Assembly (NCBI RefSeq): GCF_009796285.1
Contig: NZ_CP047020.1
Coordinates: 4,092,001-4,156,000 of the forward strand
DNA: 64,000 nucleotides
Direction of reading: 5' to 3'
From: Streptomyces broussonetiae
GTDB lineage: Bacteria; Actinomycetota; Actinomycetes; Streptomycetales; Streptomycetaceae
The first letter of the stretch is position 1; every line of letters begins with the position of its first letter. The notes under the pieces were generated by a model. It did no database searches and was not told the DNA's origin. It saw only the letters and a list, made by a program, of their open reading frames with translations. The position numbers were made by a program, and so were the translations under genes. Of this stretch, positions 8,581 through 16,846 are shown piece after piece.

Positions 8581-9924
8581 ATGAGCCTGAAGATCACCGT
8601 GATCGGCACCGGCTACCTCGGCGCCACGCACGCCGCGGCCATGGCGGAACTCGGTTTCGAGGTGCTCGGGCTCGATGTCGTACCCGAGAAGATCGCGATG
8701 CTGGAGCGCGGCGAGACCCCGATGTACGAGCCGGGGCTCGAGGAACTGCTCCGCAAGCACGTGGTGGGCCTCGAGGGCTCCACCGGGCGGCTGCGGTTCA
8801 CCACCGACTGGGCCGAGATCGGCGCCTTCGGTGACGTCCACTTCGTGTGTGTGAACACCCCGCAGAAGCACGGCGAGTACGCCTGCGACATGTCCTACGT
8901 CGACTCCGCGATCGCCTCGCTCGCCCCGCACCTGCACCGACCGGCCCTGGTCGTCGGCAAGTCGACGGTGCCCGTCGGCTCCGCCGAGCGGCTGGCCGTC
9001 CACCTCGCCGAGAACGCCCCGGCAGGTGGCGACGCCGAGCTGGCCTGGAACCCGGAGTTCCTGCGCGAGGGCTTCGCCGTCGAGGACACCCTGCACCCGG
9101 ACCGGATCGTGGCGGGTGTGCGCGGCGAGCGCGCGGAGAAGCTGCTGCGCGAGGTGTACGCCACCCCGATCGGCGAGGGCACGCCGTTCGTCGTCACCGA
9201 CTTCCCGACCGCCGAGCTGGTGAAGACGGCCGCGAACTCCTTCCTCGCGACCAAGATCTCCTTCATCAACGCGATGGCGGAGGTGTGCGAGGCCGGCGGC
9301 GGTGACGTGGCGAAGCTCGCGGAGGCCATCGGGTACGACGACCGGATCGGTGCCAAGTTCCTGCGCGCCGGGATCGGCTTCGGCGGCGGCTGTCTGCCCA
9401 AGGACATCCGGGCGTTCATGGCCCGGGCGGGCGAGCTGGGCGCCGACCAGGCGCTGACGTTCCTGCGCGAGATCGACTCCATCAACATGCGCCGACGCGG
9501 CCAGATGGTCGAGATGGCCCGGGAGGCGCTGGGCGGCGGCTCCTTCCTCGGCAGGCGGATCGCGGTGCTCGGCGCCACCTTCAAGCCCGACTCGGACGAC
9601 GTGCGCGACTCGCCCGCGCTGAACGTGGCCGGCCAGATCCACCTCCAGGGCGGGCAGGTCACCGTGTACGACCCCAAGGGCATGGACAACGCCCGCAAGG
9701 TCTTCCCGACGCTCGGTTACGCCGGCTCGGCGCTGGAGGCCGTCCGGGGTGCCGACGCCGTGCTGCACCTGACCGAGTGGCGCGAGTTCCGCGAGCTGGA
9801 CCCGGCGGCGCTCGGCGAGGCCGCGCCGGCCCGTCTGATCCTGGACGGCCGCAACGCCCTCGACCCGCAGCTGTGGCGCCGCGCGGGCTGGACGTACCGT
9901 GCGATGGGCCGCCCGACCGCCTAG
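8581..9924 (+). CDS. ugd: UDP-glucose 6-dehydrogenase
   Basis: 447 aa, ATG 8581 with CTGGAG 7 nt upstream. The N-terminal Rossmann motif is VIGTGYLGATHAAAMAELG. The catalytic Cys lies in GFGGGCLPKDIRAF and the active-site Lys in ELVKTAANSFLATKISFIN. A C-terminal UDP-binding domain contains GATFKPDSDDVRDSPAL. The enzyme oxidises UDP-glucose to UDP-glucuronate using two NAD, supplying precursors for glycopolymers; the nearby glycosyltransferase and LCP genes fit such a use, though they are not in its transcription unit. A 17-bp terminator stem follows. Confidence 0.93.
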   Translation: MSLKITVIGTGYLGATHAAAMAELGFEVLGLDVVPEKIAMLERGETPMYEPGLEELLRKHVVGLEGSTGRLRFTTDWAEIGAFGDVHFVCVNTPQKHGEYACDMSYVDSAIASLAPHLHRPALVVGKSTVPVGSAERLAVHLAENAPAGGDAELAWNPEFLREGFAVEDTLHPDRIVAGVRGERAEKLLREVYATPIGEGTPFVVTDFPTAELVKTAANSFLATKISFINAMAEVCEAGGGDVAKLAEAIGYDDRIGAKFLRAGIGFGGGCLPKDIRAFMARAGELGADQALTFLREIDSINMRRRGQMVEMAREALGGGSFLGRRIAVLGATFKPDSDDVRDSPALNVAGQIHLQGGQVTVYDPKGMDNARKVFPTLGYAGSALEAVRGADAVLHLTEWREFRELDPAALGEAAPARLILDGRNALDPQLWRRAGWTYRAMGRPTA

Positions 9925-9935
9925 GCACACAGCGC

Positions 9936-9976
9936 GACGCCGGTTCGGCCGAGGCTCAGTCGGCCGAACCGGCGTC
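9936..9976 (+). terminator. Rho-independent hairpin after UDP-glucose dehydrogenase
   Basis: A perfect 17-bp stem (9936-9952 and 9960-9976) with a 7-nt loop follows the stop codon by 11 bp. T-tract is absent, as is common in Streptomyces. Confidence 0.8.
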
Positions 9977-10067
9977 TTCGCGCATTCTGCACCACGGGCC
10001 AATTGCGTGGCCGGTCAACTCCCTGTGTTTTAGCGTGTGCTTGCCCGCCGAGAGCAGGGAGGACCCC

Positions 10068-10460
10068 ATGGCGCCCGTCGCCCGTCTGCGTAACGTCGTG
10101 CTCGACTGCCCCGATCCGCTCGCGTTGGCCGCCTTCTACGCGGCCGTGGCCGGTGGCACCCCCCGGCCCGAGGACGAGGAGTGGGTCGTGCTCCAGGTCC
10201 CGGGCGGTCCCCGGCTGGGCTTCCAGCGGGCCGAGGGGTACACCCCGCCGCAGTGGCCGCGCGCGGACCGCAACGGGCAGCAGTTCCATCTCGACTTCGA
10301 CGCCGGCCCCACCTGGGCCGACGTCGACGCGGCGCACGAGCGGGTGCTCGCGCTGGGCGCCCGTCCGCTGGATCTGGAGGACCGGGAGACCAAGGACTTC
10401 CAGGTGTACGCCGATCCGGCCGGGCATCCGTTCTGCCTGTGCCGGATCGACCACGCCTGA
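10068..10460 (+). CDS. VOC-family (glyoxalase-like) protein
   Basis: 130 aa, ATG 10068 with GGGAGG 5 nt upstream. The single domain begins LRNVVLDCPDPLALAAFYAAVAGG and shows the glyoxalase/bleomycin-resistance beta-alpha-beta-beta-beta pattern twice, with QFHLDFD in the middle and YADPAGHPFCLCRID at the end. These are positions where metal ligands (His, Glu) lie in active members, but no complete ligand set is clear. Such proteins often dimerise; members include ring-cleavage dioxygenases and antibiotic-binding proteins, so the substrate is open. It is convergent with and 1 bp from the degenerate dipeptidase gene. Confidence 0.8.
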   Translation: MAPVARLRNVVLDCPDPLALAAFYAAVAGGTPRPEDEEWVVLQVPGGPRLGFQRAEGYTPPQWPRADRNGQQFHLDFDAGPTWADVDAAHERVLALGARPLDLEDRETKDFQVYADPAGHPFCLCRIDHA

Positions 10461-10461
10461 A

Positions 10462-11562
10462 CTAGGAGTGGTCCAGCTCCGCCCGCTTCGCGTTCGACGC
10501 CTCCCTGCGGTCCTGCGCGGCGCGGGCCATGAAGTCCGCGCTGCGCAGGACCCGTTGGACGTTCCCCCAGGCCAGCAGGGACAGTTCGGTCTCGGACCAG
10601 CCACGGCGCAGGAGTTCGGCGATCAGGTGGGGGTAGCGGGAGGCGTCGGCGAGGTCACGGGGGTGGACGGCGCCGGAGTCGTAGGTACCGGACAGGCCGA
10701 CGCACTCCGGGCCGGCCACGTCGCGGACGTGGTCGAGGTGGTCGGCGACGTCCCTGATCGTCGGCCCGGTCTGCTCTGCGGTCAGCGGCACCATGCACAG
10801 CCCCTTCGCCTCCCCCAGCGCCACGAGCAGCCTGTCGGGCAGGTTGGCCGGATGCGGGCGCAGCTCGCGGGCGGCGGATCGGGTGCACAGCACCGGGGTC
10901 TTGGACAGGGCGAGGGTGCGCTCGGCAGTGGCCGCGGAGGCGCCGGAGACATCGGCGAGCACGCCGAGCCGGTTCATCTCGCGGACCACCTCCTCGCCGA
11001 ACCGGCTCAGCCCGCGCTCGCCCGCCCAGGCCGTGCCCACGAGGCTGAGGACGCGTACGCCGAGGGTGTGCAGGATCCGCAGGACGCCGAGGGAGTCGTC
11101 GAGTGCGCCGGCGTGGGCGGGCCCGGGCACCACGGCGACCCGGCCGCGGTTGCGGGCGTCGATGACCTCCCCGGCGGTGCCCGCCAGGCGCAGCCCGTCC
11201 GGATGGGCCTCGACCACCGAGCGCACCTGGTCCAGCAGCTCCAGGGTCGCCGCCGTCGCCCGGTCGCCGCCGGGCCCCTCGGGCAGGTGCAGCGACCAGA
11301 ACAGCACGCCGACGTGCCCCTCGCGCATCCGGGGCACGTCGGTGTCGACGGCGGCCTCGCCCAGCTCCAGGTCGTACCAGGGCAGATGGCGCAGCGCCCA
11401 GGGCAGTCCGCTGTAGCCGTCGGCCACCGGGTGCTCGGCGAGCAGGGCGTGGGCCTGTACCAGGAGTGCGTCGAGCGCGTCCTGTGTGAAGGGGTCGTCC
11501 GGCAGGCCCTCGTCCGCGCCGACCTCGGTGGTCGTGGGGATGTCGTGCTGGAGGTCGGCCAT
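10462..11562 (-). CDS. degenerate membrane-dipeptidase (M19) homologue lacking metal ligands
   Basis: 366 aa and full length for the M19 renal-dipeptidase family, with clear alignment to the intact paralogue at 13197-14390. Every metal-binding position differs by eye: the HxD motif of the intact protein (DGHNDLPW) is DGYSGLPW here; its GAEGG Glu region is GPAHA; LSHVA is VSGAS; FSHSSA is CTRSAA; GGDYDG is SGTYDS. The fold segments between them remain well conserved (FGEEVVREMNRLG, TVADHLDH-like). I infer a zinc-free pseudoenzyme kept for another role. ATG 11562 is in frame with the conserved N-terminus. It has no obvious partner in its operon and is convergent with the VOC gene. Confidence 0.85.
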   Translation of the reverse strand: MADLQHDIPTTTEVGADEGLPDDPFTQDALDALLVQAHALLAEHPVADGYSGLPWALRHLPWYDLELGEAAVDTDVPRMREGHVGVLFWSLHLPEGPGGDRATAATLELLDQVRSVVEAHPDGLRLAGTAGEVIDARNRGRVAVVPGPAHAGALDDSLGVLRILHTLGVRVLSLVGTAWAGERGLSRFGEEVVREMNRLGVLADVSGASAATAERTLALSKTPVLCTRSAARELRPHPANLPDRLLVALGEAKGLCMVPLTAEQTGPTIRDVADHLDHVRDVAGPECVGLSGTYDSGAVHPRDLADASRYPHLIAELLRRGWSETELSLLAWGNVQRVLRSADFMARAAQDRREASNAKRAELDHS

Positions 11563-11687
11563 GGCGGCTCCGTACGTCGTGGACTACGTCGGTCGTGAGC
11601 TACGTCGTGATGTGGCTGGCGTACCGACACGGTCGCACGGAGGCAACGAGAGCTTCCTGGTGAGTGGGGCGTTCGGGGGTACGGCGG

Positions 11688-12047
11688 TCAGCTCTCGCAG
11701 GCCGTGCGGATCACCTCGTCCAGCGTCTCGCGGGAGCGCACCAGGTCGGCGATCATGCGGTCGATGCGGTCGCGCTCGGCGGTGAGGTCCTTGACCAGGC
11801 GCGGGGTGGCGATCGTGGAGGGGCCGCCGTCCTGGTCGCGCATGCAGGGCAGCAGCTGCCGGATCTTCTCGCTGTGCAGCCCGGCCGCGTACAGCTCCTG
11901 GATCCGGATGACCCGGTCGACGGCACGCTCGGGGTAGTCGCGGTGGCCGCCGGGGGTGCGCTCGGCGACGAGCAGGCTCTGGGTCTCGTAGTAGCGCAGC
12001 GAGCGCTCGCTCACGCCGGTGCGCCGGGCCAGTTCACCGATCCGCAT
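11688..12047 (-). CDS. MerR-family transcriptional regulator
   Basis: 119 aa from ATG 12047, which has GGAGG 5 nt upstream. A longer frame starts at 12092 but would run across the likely operator. The winged helix begins MRIGELARRTGVSERSLRYYETQSLL and is followed by a dimerisation coiled coil (about residues 65-110). Two Cys residues, in LLPCMRDQD and near the C-terminus in TACES, could sense metals or oxidants, but there is no textbook metal-binding loop. It is divergent from the old yellow enzyme gene across a short space that holds a dyad with MerR-like promoter spacing, so it probably controls that gene and itself. Confidence 0.88.
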   Translation of the reverse strand: MRIGELARRTGVSERSLRYYETQSLLVAERTPGGHRDYPERAVDRVIRIQELYAAGLHSEKIRQLLPCMRDQDGGPSTIATPRLVKDLTAERDRIDRMIADLVRSRETLDEVIRTACES

Positions 12048-12069
12048 GTCGGCCTCCGCCGGAAGGGGG

Positions 12070-12093
12070 CTTGAATCTGACATCAGTGTCAAG
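12070..12093. promoter_or_regulatory. MerR-type operator/promoter dyad
   Basis: A 24-bp imperfect dyad with CTTGA at one end and TCAAG at the other matches in 9 of 12 half-site positions. On the plus strand TTGAAT (12071-12076) is followed 17 bp later by TTCTAC (12094-12099), a plausible -35/-10 for the old yellow enzyme gene starting at 12109. MerR proteins act from dyads placed in the spacer, as here. Confidence 0.55.
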
Positions 12094-12108
12094 TTCTACC
12101 GTGCCGGC

Positions 12109-13374
12109 ATGACGCAGACAACGGACTCCACGGACTTCCTGGCCCCCGCCCGGCTCGGCCGGCTCGCCCTCCCGAACCACCTCGTGATGGCCCCGCTCAC
12201 CCGGAACCGCGCCGAGGCCGACGGCACCCCGGGCGACCTGATGGTCACGCACTACGCCCAGCGCGCCTCCGCCGGACTGATCATCGCCGAGGGGTCGACG
12301 CCGAACGCGGTCGGGCAGACGTACCCGGACATCACCGCGATCCACACCGACCGGCACGTGGCCGGCTGGCGGCGGGTCACCGACGCGGTGACGGCGGCCG
12401 GCGGGCGGATGTTCCTCCAGCTCCAGCACGGCGGCCGGGTCGGTCACCCGGCGACCACGGGCCTGGCCCCGGTGGCGCCCTCCCCGCTCCCGCTGCCGGA
12501 GACGATCTTCACGGCCGGCGGGCACCGGCCGGCCGCCGTCCCGCGCGAGATGACGGCCTTCGACATCCGCGCCACGATCGCCGACTTCGCCGCCGCCGCG
12601 CGCCGGGCCGTCGAGGCGGGCTTCGAGGGCGTGGAGGTGCACTCGGCCAACGGGATGCTGCTGCACCAGTTCCTCGCCGACAACACCAACCGCCGTACGG
12701 ACGCCTACGGCGGCTCCGTCGAGCGGCGCGTGCGGTTCGCGGCGGAGGTGACCGAGGCGGTGGCCGACGCGATCGGCGCCGACCGGGTGGGCATCCGGCT
12801 CTCCCCCGCCTCCACCGTCAACGGCGTCCACGAGGACGACACCGGCGGCCTCTACGCCGCGCTCCTGGACCGGCTGAAAGGGCTGGACCTCGCCTATCTG
12901 CACCTGGTGCGCTCCGACCCGCAGGCCGGCTGGTACCGGCGCATCCGCGCCGACTGGCCCGGCGTGCTGATCGGCAACCCGGATCTGACCGACCTGTCCA
13001 CCCGGGCCGTGACCCGGGCGTCCCGGGAGATGCTGGCCGCCGGAGCCGATCTGGTGGCGCTCGGCCGCCCGTTCCTCGCCAACCCGGACCTGGTCGAACG
13101 ACTGCGCCTCGGCGCGCCGCTCAACCCGGTCCGGGACCGGTACTTCATGTACGTGGGCGGGGCCGCCGGCTACAACGACTACCCCGCCCTCGCGGGTCAG
13201 GCGACGCCGTCGAGCGACTCGATGGTGGCGTTGGACGGCGCCCGCCTCGCCTGGAGCGAGCGGGCCACGTCCTCCGCGGCGCCCAGCACCCGCACCGCGT
13301 TCTGCCAGGTCAGCTTGGCCAGATCGGCCTTGGACCAGCCGCGCTCCAGCAGCTCGGCGAGCAGGTTCGGGTAG
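12109..13374 (+). CDS. NADH:flavin oxidoreductase, old yellow enzyme family, with antisense-overlapping tail
   Basis: 421 aa. Residues 1 to about 362 form a complete FMN-binding TIM barrel: LVMAPLTRNRA, QLQHGGRVGHP, EVHSANGMLLHQFLADNTNRR without interruption in the alignment, and FMN-phosphate motif LVALGRPFLANP. Family members reduce activated alkenes or other electrophiles with NAD(P)H. The family normally ends near YNDYPAL, yet no stop occurs there; the frame continues about 59 residues into sequence that is antisense to the 3' end of the dipeptidase gene (178-bp overlap), giving a Ser/Arg-rich tail of no known domain. I see no single-base slip that would restore an earlier stop. Likely controlled by the divergent MerR gene. 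Confidence 0.88.
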   Translation: MTQTTDSTDFLAPARLGRLALPNHLVMAPLTRNRAEADGTPGDLMVTHYAQRASAGLIIAEGSTPNAVGQTYPDITAIHTDRHVAGWRRVTDAVTAAGGRMFLQLQHGGRVGHPATTGLAPVAPSPLPLPETIFTAGGHRPAAVPREMTAFDIRATIADFAAAARRAVEAGFEGVEVHSANGMLLHQFLADNTNRRTDAYGGSVERRVRFAAEVTEAVADAIGADRVGIRLSPASTVNGVHEDDTGGLYAALLDRLKGLDLAYLHLVRSDPQAGWYRRIRADWPGVLIGNPDLTDLSTRAVTRASREMLAAGADLVALGRPFLANPDLVERLRLGAPLNPVRDRYFMYVGGAAGYNDYPALAGQATPSSDSMVALDGARLAWSERATSSAAPSTRTAFCQVSLARSALDQPRSSSSASRFG

Positions 13375-14390
13375 CCGGAGACGTCGCTGAGGCCGTCCGG
13401 GGTGAACGCGGTGCCGTCGTAGTCGCCGCCGATGCCCAGGTGGTCGATGCCGGCCACCTCGCGCATGTGGTCCAGGTGGTCCGCCACCGTGGAGACCGTG
13501 GCGATCGGGCGCGGGTGACGCTCCTCGAAGGCGCGGTGGATCTCCATCGCCCGCGGGCTGGAGTCGAGGTGGTGCAGACCGTGGGCGCGCATGTTGTCGT
13601 CGGCCGCCGCCGTCCAGTCGACGGCGGCCTGGAGCACGAACTTGGGCACGAACGTCACCATCGCCACGCCGCCGTTGGCGGGCAGCCGCTCCAGGACGTC
13701 GTCGGGGATGTTGCGCGGGTGGTCGCACACCGCGCGTGCGGAGGAGTGCGAGAAGATCACCGGCGCGGACGTGGTGTCCAGCGCCGCGCGCATGGTCGTC
13801 GCGGCCACGTGGGACAGGTCGACGAGCATGCCGAGGCGGTTCATCTCGCGCACCACCTCACGGCCGAAGGCGGACAGCCCGCCGGCCTTGGGCTCGTCCG
13901 TGGCCGAGTCCGCCCAGTCGTTGTTGTCGTTGTGGGTGAGCGTCATGTAGCGCACGCCCAGCCCGTACAGACCGCGCAGGGTGCCCAGCGAGTTGTCGAT
14001 CGAGTGACCGCCCTCCGCGCCCATGAGGGAGGCGATACGGCCCTCGGCACGCGCCGCCTCCATGTCGGCGGCGGTCAGCGCGGCCCGCAGATCGGCGGGG
14101 TGCCTCTCGATCAACTGCCGTACGCAGTCGATCTGTTCGAGCGTCGCAGGCACCGCGCCCGGCAGATCCGAGCGCACGTACACCGACCAGTACTGCGCCC
14201 CGACCCCGCCCTCGCGCAGCCGCGGGATGTCCGTGTGCAGATGCTCGTTCTGGTGTCCGGCGATGTCGCGGGCGTCGAGGTCGTAGCGGACCTGTTCGCG
14301 CAGCGCCCACGGCAGGTCGTTGTGGCCGTCGACGACCGGGAACTCGCGCAGCAGCGCGTGGGCTTGCTCGAGGGGGGTCATCGGCGTCAC
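13197..14390 (-). CDS. membrane dipeptidase (M19 family), intact
   Basis: 397 aa, GTG 14390 overlapping the purE stop as GTGA, so translation is probably coupled. Metal ligands of the M19 family are all visible: HxD in VVDGHNDLPWALRE, Glu in MGAEGGHS, His in VDLSHVAATT and FSHSSARA, and Asp in GIGGDYDGTA. The family hydrolyses dipeptides, including D-residue and beta-lactam substrates, with a binuclear zinc centre. No signal peptide is apparent, so it is probably cytoplasmic despite the family name. It sits third in a purK-purE-dipeptidase operon, an association I can describe but not explain. Its tail overlaps antisense with the old yellow enzyme gene. Confidence 0.92.
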   Translation of the reverse strand: MTPMTPLEQAHALLREFPVVDGHNDLPWALREQVRYDLDARDIAGHQNEHLHTDIPRLREGGVGAQYWSVYVRSDLPGAVPATLEQIDCVRQLIERHPADLRAALTAADMEAARAEGRIASLMGAEGGHSIDNSLGTLRGLYGLGVRYMTLTHNDNNDWADSATDEPKAGGLSAFGREVVREMNRLGMLVDLSHVAATTMRAALDTTSAPVIFSHSSARAVCDHPRNIPDDVLERLPANGGVAMVTFVPKFVLQAAVDWTAAADDNMRAHGLHHLDSSPRAMEIHRAFEERHPRPIATVSTVADHLDHMREVAGIDHLGIGGDYDGTAFTPDGLSDVSGYPNLLAELLERGWSKADLAKLTWQNAVRVLGAAEDVARSLQARRAPSNATIESLDGVA

Positions 14391-14908
14391 TTCCCGAAGC
14401 CGAAGTGGCCCTGGCTCTCGACCTTGGAGCGCAGCCGCTTGCCCTTCTCGGTGGCCTGGTCGTTGAGGTCCTGCTGGAAGTCACGCATCCTGTGCAGCAG
14501 GTCCTCGTCGTGCGCGGCGAGGATACGGGCCGCGAGGAGCCCGGCGTTGCGGGCACCGGCGACGGAGACGGTGGCGACCGGGACACCGGCCGGCATCTGC
14601 ACGATGGACAGCAGCGAGTCCATGCCGTCCAGGTACTTGAGCGGCACCGGCACGCCGATGACCGGCAGCGGGGTCACGGAGGCGAGCATGCCGGGCAGAT
14701 GGGCGGCACCGCCCGCACCCGCGATGATCACCTTCAGGCCGCGGTCGGCGGCCTGCTCGCCGTACGCGACCATCTCGCGGGGCATGCGGTGCGCCGAGAC
14801 GACGTCGACCTCGTACGCGATCTCGAACTCGTCGAGGGCCTTGGCGGCGGCCTCCATGACGGGCCAGTCGGAGTCCGACCCCATGACGATGCCAACAACA
14901 GGGCTCAT
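14387..14908 (-). CDS. purE: N5-carboxyaminoimidazole ribonucleotide mutase
   Basis: 173 aa. The N-terminus VVGIVMGSDSDWPVMEAAAKAL and VVSAHRMPREMVAYG carry the PurE signature including the catalytic His of SAHR. AGAGGAAHLPGMLASVTPLPVIGVPV is the conserved core of the octameric class I enzyme. The enzyme converts N5-CAIR to CAIR in de novo purine synthesis, acting directly after PurK. The start ATG overlaps the purK stop (ATGA at 14905-14908) and the stop overlaps the dipeptidase start, giving one tightly coupled operon. Confidence 0.96.
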   Translation of the reverse strand: MSPVVGIVMGSDSDWPVMEAAAKALDEFEIAYEVDVVSAHRMPREMVAYGEQAADRGLKVIIAGAGGAAHLPGMLASVTPLPVIGVPVPLKYLDGMDSLLSIVQMPAGVPVATVSVAGARNAGLLAARILAAHDEDLLHRMRDFQQDLNDQATEKGKRLRSKVESQGHFGFGK

Positions 14909-16044
14909 TCGGTGATGGTGCCTCTCAGGTAGCCGGCAGCGTGACGGGCGCGCTCCAGCACGTCGTCCAGGTCGTCGCCGTAGGTGTTCACGTGTCCGAC
15001 CTTGCGGCCGGGCTTCACGTCCTTGCCGTACATGTGGATCTTGAGCTTGGGGTCGCGGGCCATGCAGTGCAAGTACGCGGAGTACATGTCCGGGTAGTCA
15101 CCACCCAGGACGTTGACCATCACGGTCCACTTGGCGCGCGGGCGCGGGTCGCCGAGCGGGAGGTCGAGGACCGCGCGGACGTGGTTGGCGAACTGGCTGG
15201 TGATCGCGCCGTCCTGGGTCCAGTGGCCCGAGTTGTGCGGGCGCATCGCCAGTTCGTTGACGAGGACGCGGCCGTCGCGGGTCTGGAACAGCTCCACGGC
15301 CAGATGCCCGACGACTCCGAGTTCCTTGGCGATGGTCAGGGCCATCTCCTCGGCCCTCAGCGCGAGGGCCTCGTCCAGGTCGGGGGCGGGCGCGATCACG
15401 GTGTCACAGACGCCGCCCACCTGCTGCGACTCCACCACCGGGTAGGCGACGGCCTGGCCGTGCGGGGAGCGTACGACGTTGGCGGCCAGCTCGCGGACGT
15501 AGTCGACCTTCTCCTCGGCGAGGACCGGGACACCCGCGCGGAACGGCTCCGCGGCCTCCTCGGGGGTCTCCACGACCCACACGCCCTTGCCGTCGTAGCC
15601 GCCGCGCACGGTCTTGAGGACGACCGGGAAGCCGTCCCCCTCCGCGGCGAACCGGACCACGTCCTCCGGATCACTGACGATCCGGTGCCGTGGGCACGGG
15701 ATGCCGATCGCGTCGAGCCTCGCGCGCATCACGCCCTTGTCCTGGGCGTGCACCAGCGCGTCGGGCCCCGGGCGCACGGGGATGCCGTCCGCCTCCAGGG
15801 CCCTGAGATGCTCGGTGGGTACGTGTTCGTGATCGAAGGTGATCACATCGCACCCGCGCGCGAAGTCACGCAGCGTGTCCAGATCGCGGTAGTCGCCGAT
15901 GACGACATCGCTCACGACCTGCGCCGCGGAATCCTGAGGGGTGTCACTGAGAAGCTTGAACCTGATGCCCAACGGGATGCCTGCCTCGTGCGTCATACGC
16001 GCGAGCTGCCCCCCGCCGACCATGCCGACTACCGGGAACGTCAC
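14905..16044 (-). CDS. purK: 5-(carboxyamino)imidazole ribonucleotide synthase
   Basis: 379 aa, GTG start at 16044. ATP-grasp fold: N-terminal FPVVGMVGGGQLARMTHEAG, the FDHEHVPTEHLRAL preATP-grasp motif, VVLKTVRGGYDGKGVWVV nucleotide loop, and the ELAMRPHNSGHWTQDG metal/phosphate motif. It carboxylates AIR with ATP and bicarbonate to N5-CAIR, the substrate of the next gene product PurE. It is the first gene of the operon and is divergent from the GtrA gene. Confidence 0.95.
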   Translation of the reverse strand: MTFPVVGMVGGGQLARMTHEAGIPLGIRFKLLSDTPQDSAAQVVSDVVIGDYRDLDTLRDFARGCDVITFDHEHVPTEHLRALEADGIPVRPGPDALVHAQDKGVMRARLDAIGIPCPRHRIVSDPEDVVRFAAEGDGFPVVLKTVRGGYDGKGVWVVETPEEAAEPFRAGVPVLAEEKVDYVRELAANVVRSPHGQAVAYPVVESQQVGGVCDTVIAPAPDLDEALALRAEEMALTIAKELGVVGHLAVELFQTRDGRVLVNELAMRPHNSGHWTQDGAITSQFANHVRAVLDLPLGDPRPRAKWTVMVNVLGGDYPDMYSAYLHCMARDPKLKIHMYGKDVKPGRKVGHVNTYGDDLDDVLERARHAAGYLRGTITE

Positions 16045-16226
16045 GCCTATAGCGTATCGGCCACGCAGGGGCGACCGGATCGCGTCCCTCTCACGGCCTC
16101 TTACCGCCGACTTCCCGACCTCTTCCCGGACTGTTTCCCAGCTGTGGCCTGGAGCGCAGGCGTACGGCGATTCGGGTGGTTAGCATGGCTGGGCTGACGA
16201 AACCTACCGACGGGAGCTGCCCAGCT

Positions 16227-16733
16227 ATGGAACCTCGTTCCTCGGGGCTGCAACGACTCGTGCGCGAGGTGGCCAAGTTCGGCACCGTCGGTGTCGCGGG
16301 CATCTTTGTCAATCTCGCTGTCTTCAACCTGGTGCGACACGCCTCCGACCTGCCGGTCGTGCGCGCGAGCATCATCGCGACCGTGGTCGCCATCGCCTTC
16401 AACTACGTCGGTTTCCGTTACTGGACGTACCGGGACCGTGAGCGGAGCGGGCGCACCAAGGAGCTGACCCTCTTCCTGTTCTTCAGCGCGATCGGCCTCG
16501 TGATCGAGAACGGCGTGCTGTACGCGGCGACCTACGGCATGGGCTGGGACAGCTCGCTGCAGAGCAACATCTTCAAGTTCGTGGGCATCGGCGTCGCGAC
16601 GCTGTTCCGTTTCTGGTCGTACCGCACCTGGGTGTTCCGGGTGCAGCCGTCCCAGGAGGCGGAGTCCATCCTCGCGGCGGAGTCCAAGAAGCCGATGCCC
16701 GAGCCGGAGCCCAAGACCCAGCGGGTTCCGTAG
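16227..16733 (+). CDS. GtrA-family integral membrane protein
   Basis: 168 aa from ATG 16227 (GGGAG 10 nt upstream); ATG 16185 is an alternative. Four predicted membrane helices start with VAKFGTVGVAGIFVNLAVFNLV; a loop contains FNYVGFRYWTYRDRERSGRTK and a second helix pair ends FRFWSYRTWVFRV. This is the GtrA/DPMS_C pattern of small proteins thought to help flip or transfer polyprenyl-linked sugars for surface polysaccharides. A charged tail of about 35 residues follows. It is divergent from purK and convergent with the sensor kinase gene across a terminator. Confidence 0.87.
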   Translation: MEPRSSGLQRLVREVAKFGTVGVAGIFVNLAVFNLVRHASDLPVVRASIIATVVAIAFNYVGFRYWTYRDRERSGRTKELTLFLFFSAIGLVIENGVLYAATYGMGWDSSLQSNIFKFVGIGVATLFRFWSYRTWVFRVQPSQEAESILAAESKKPMPEPEPKTQRVP

Positions 16734-16771
16734 CCGGCACTCCCCAGAGGCGCGGGGAACTGTGCAAGCAG

Positions 16772-16809
16772 CCACGACGGCCGCCGCGGACAAGCGGCGG
16801 CCGTCGTGG
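16772..16809. terminator. Rho-independent bidirectional hairpin
   Basis: A perfect 15-bp stem (16772-16786 and 16795-16809) with an 8-nt loop lies between the convergent gtrA-like and sensor-kinase genes. Confidence 0.8.
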
Positions 16810-16846
16810 CTTCGCCGTCTCCGCCTCCGCCCTCCCGGCGCAGCGC

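Noticed and set aside
12048..12092. Longer MerR start at 12092 or 12083
   Set aside because: No ribosome site precedes these codons and they lie inside the likely operator; ATG 12047 has GGAGG at good spacing.
13195..13260. Frameshift as the cause of the long old-yellow-enzyme tail
   Set aside because: Both other frames were read past 13195; neither gives a prompt stop, so a single indel does not explain the missing end.
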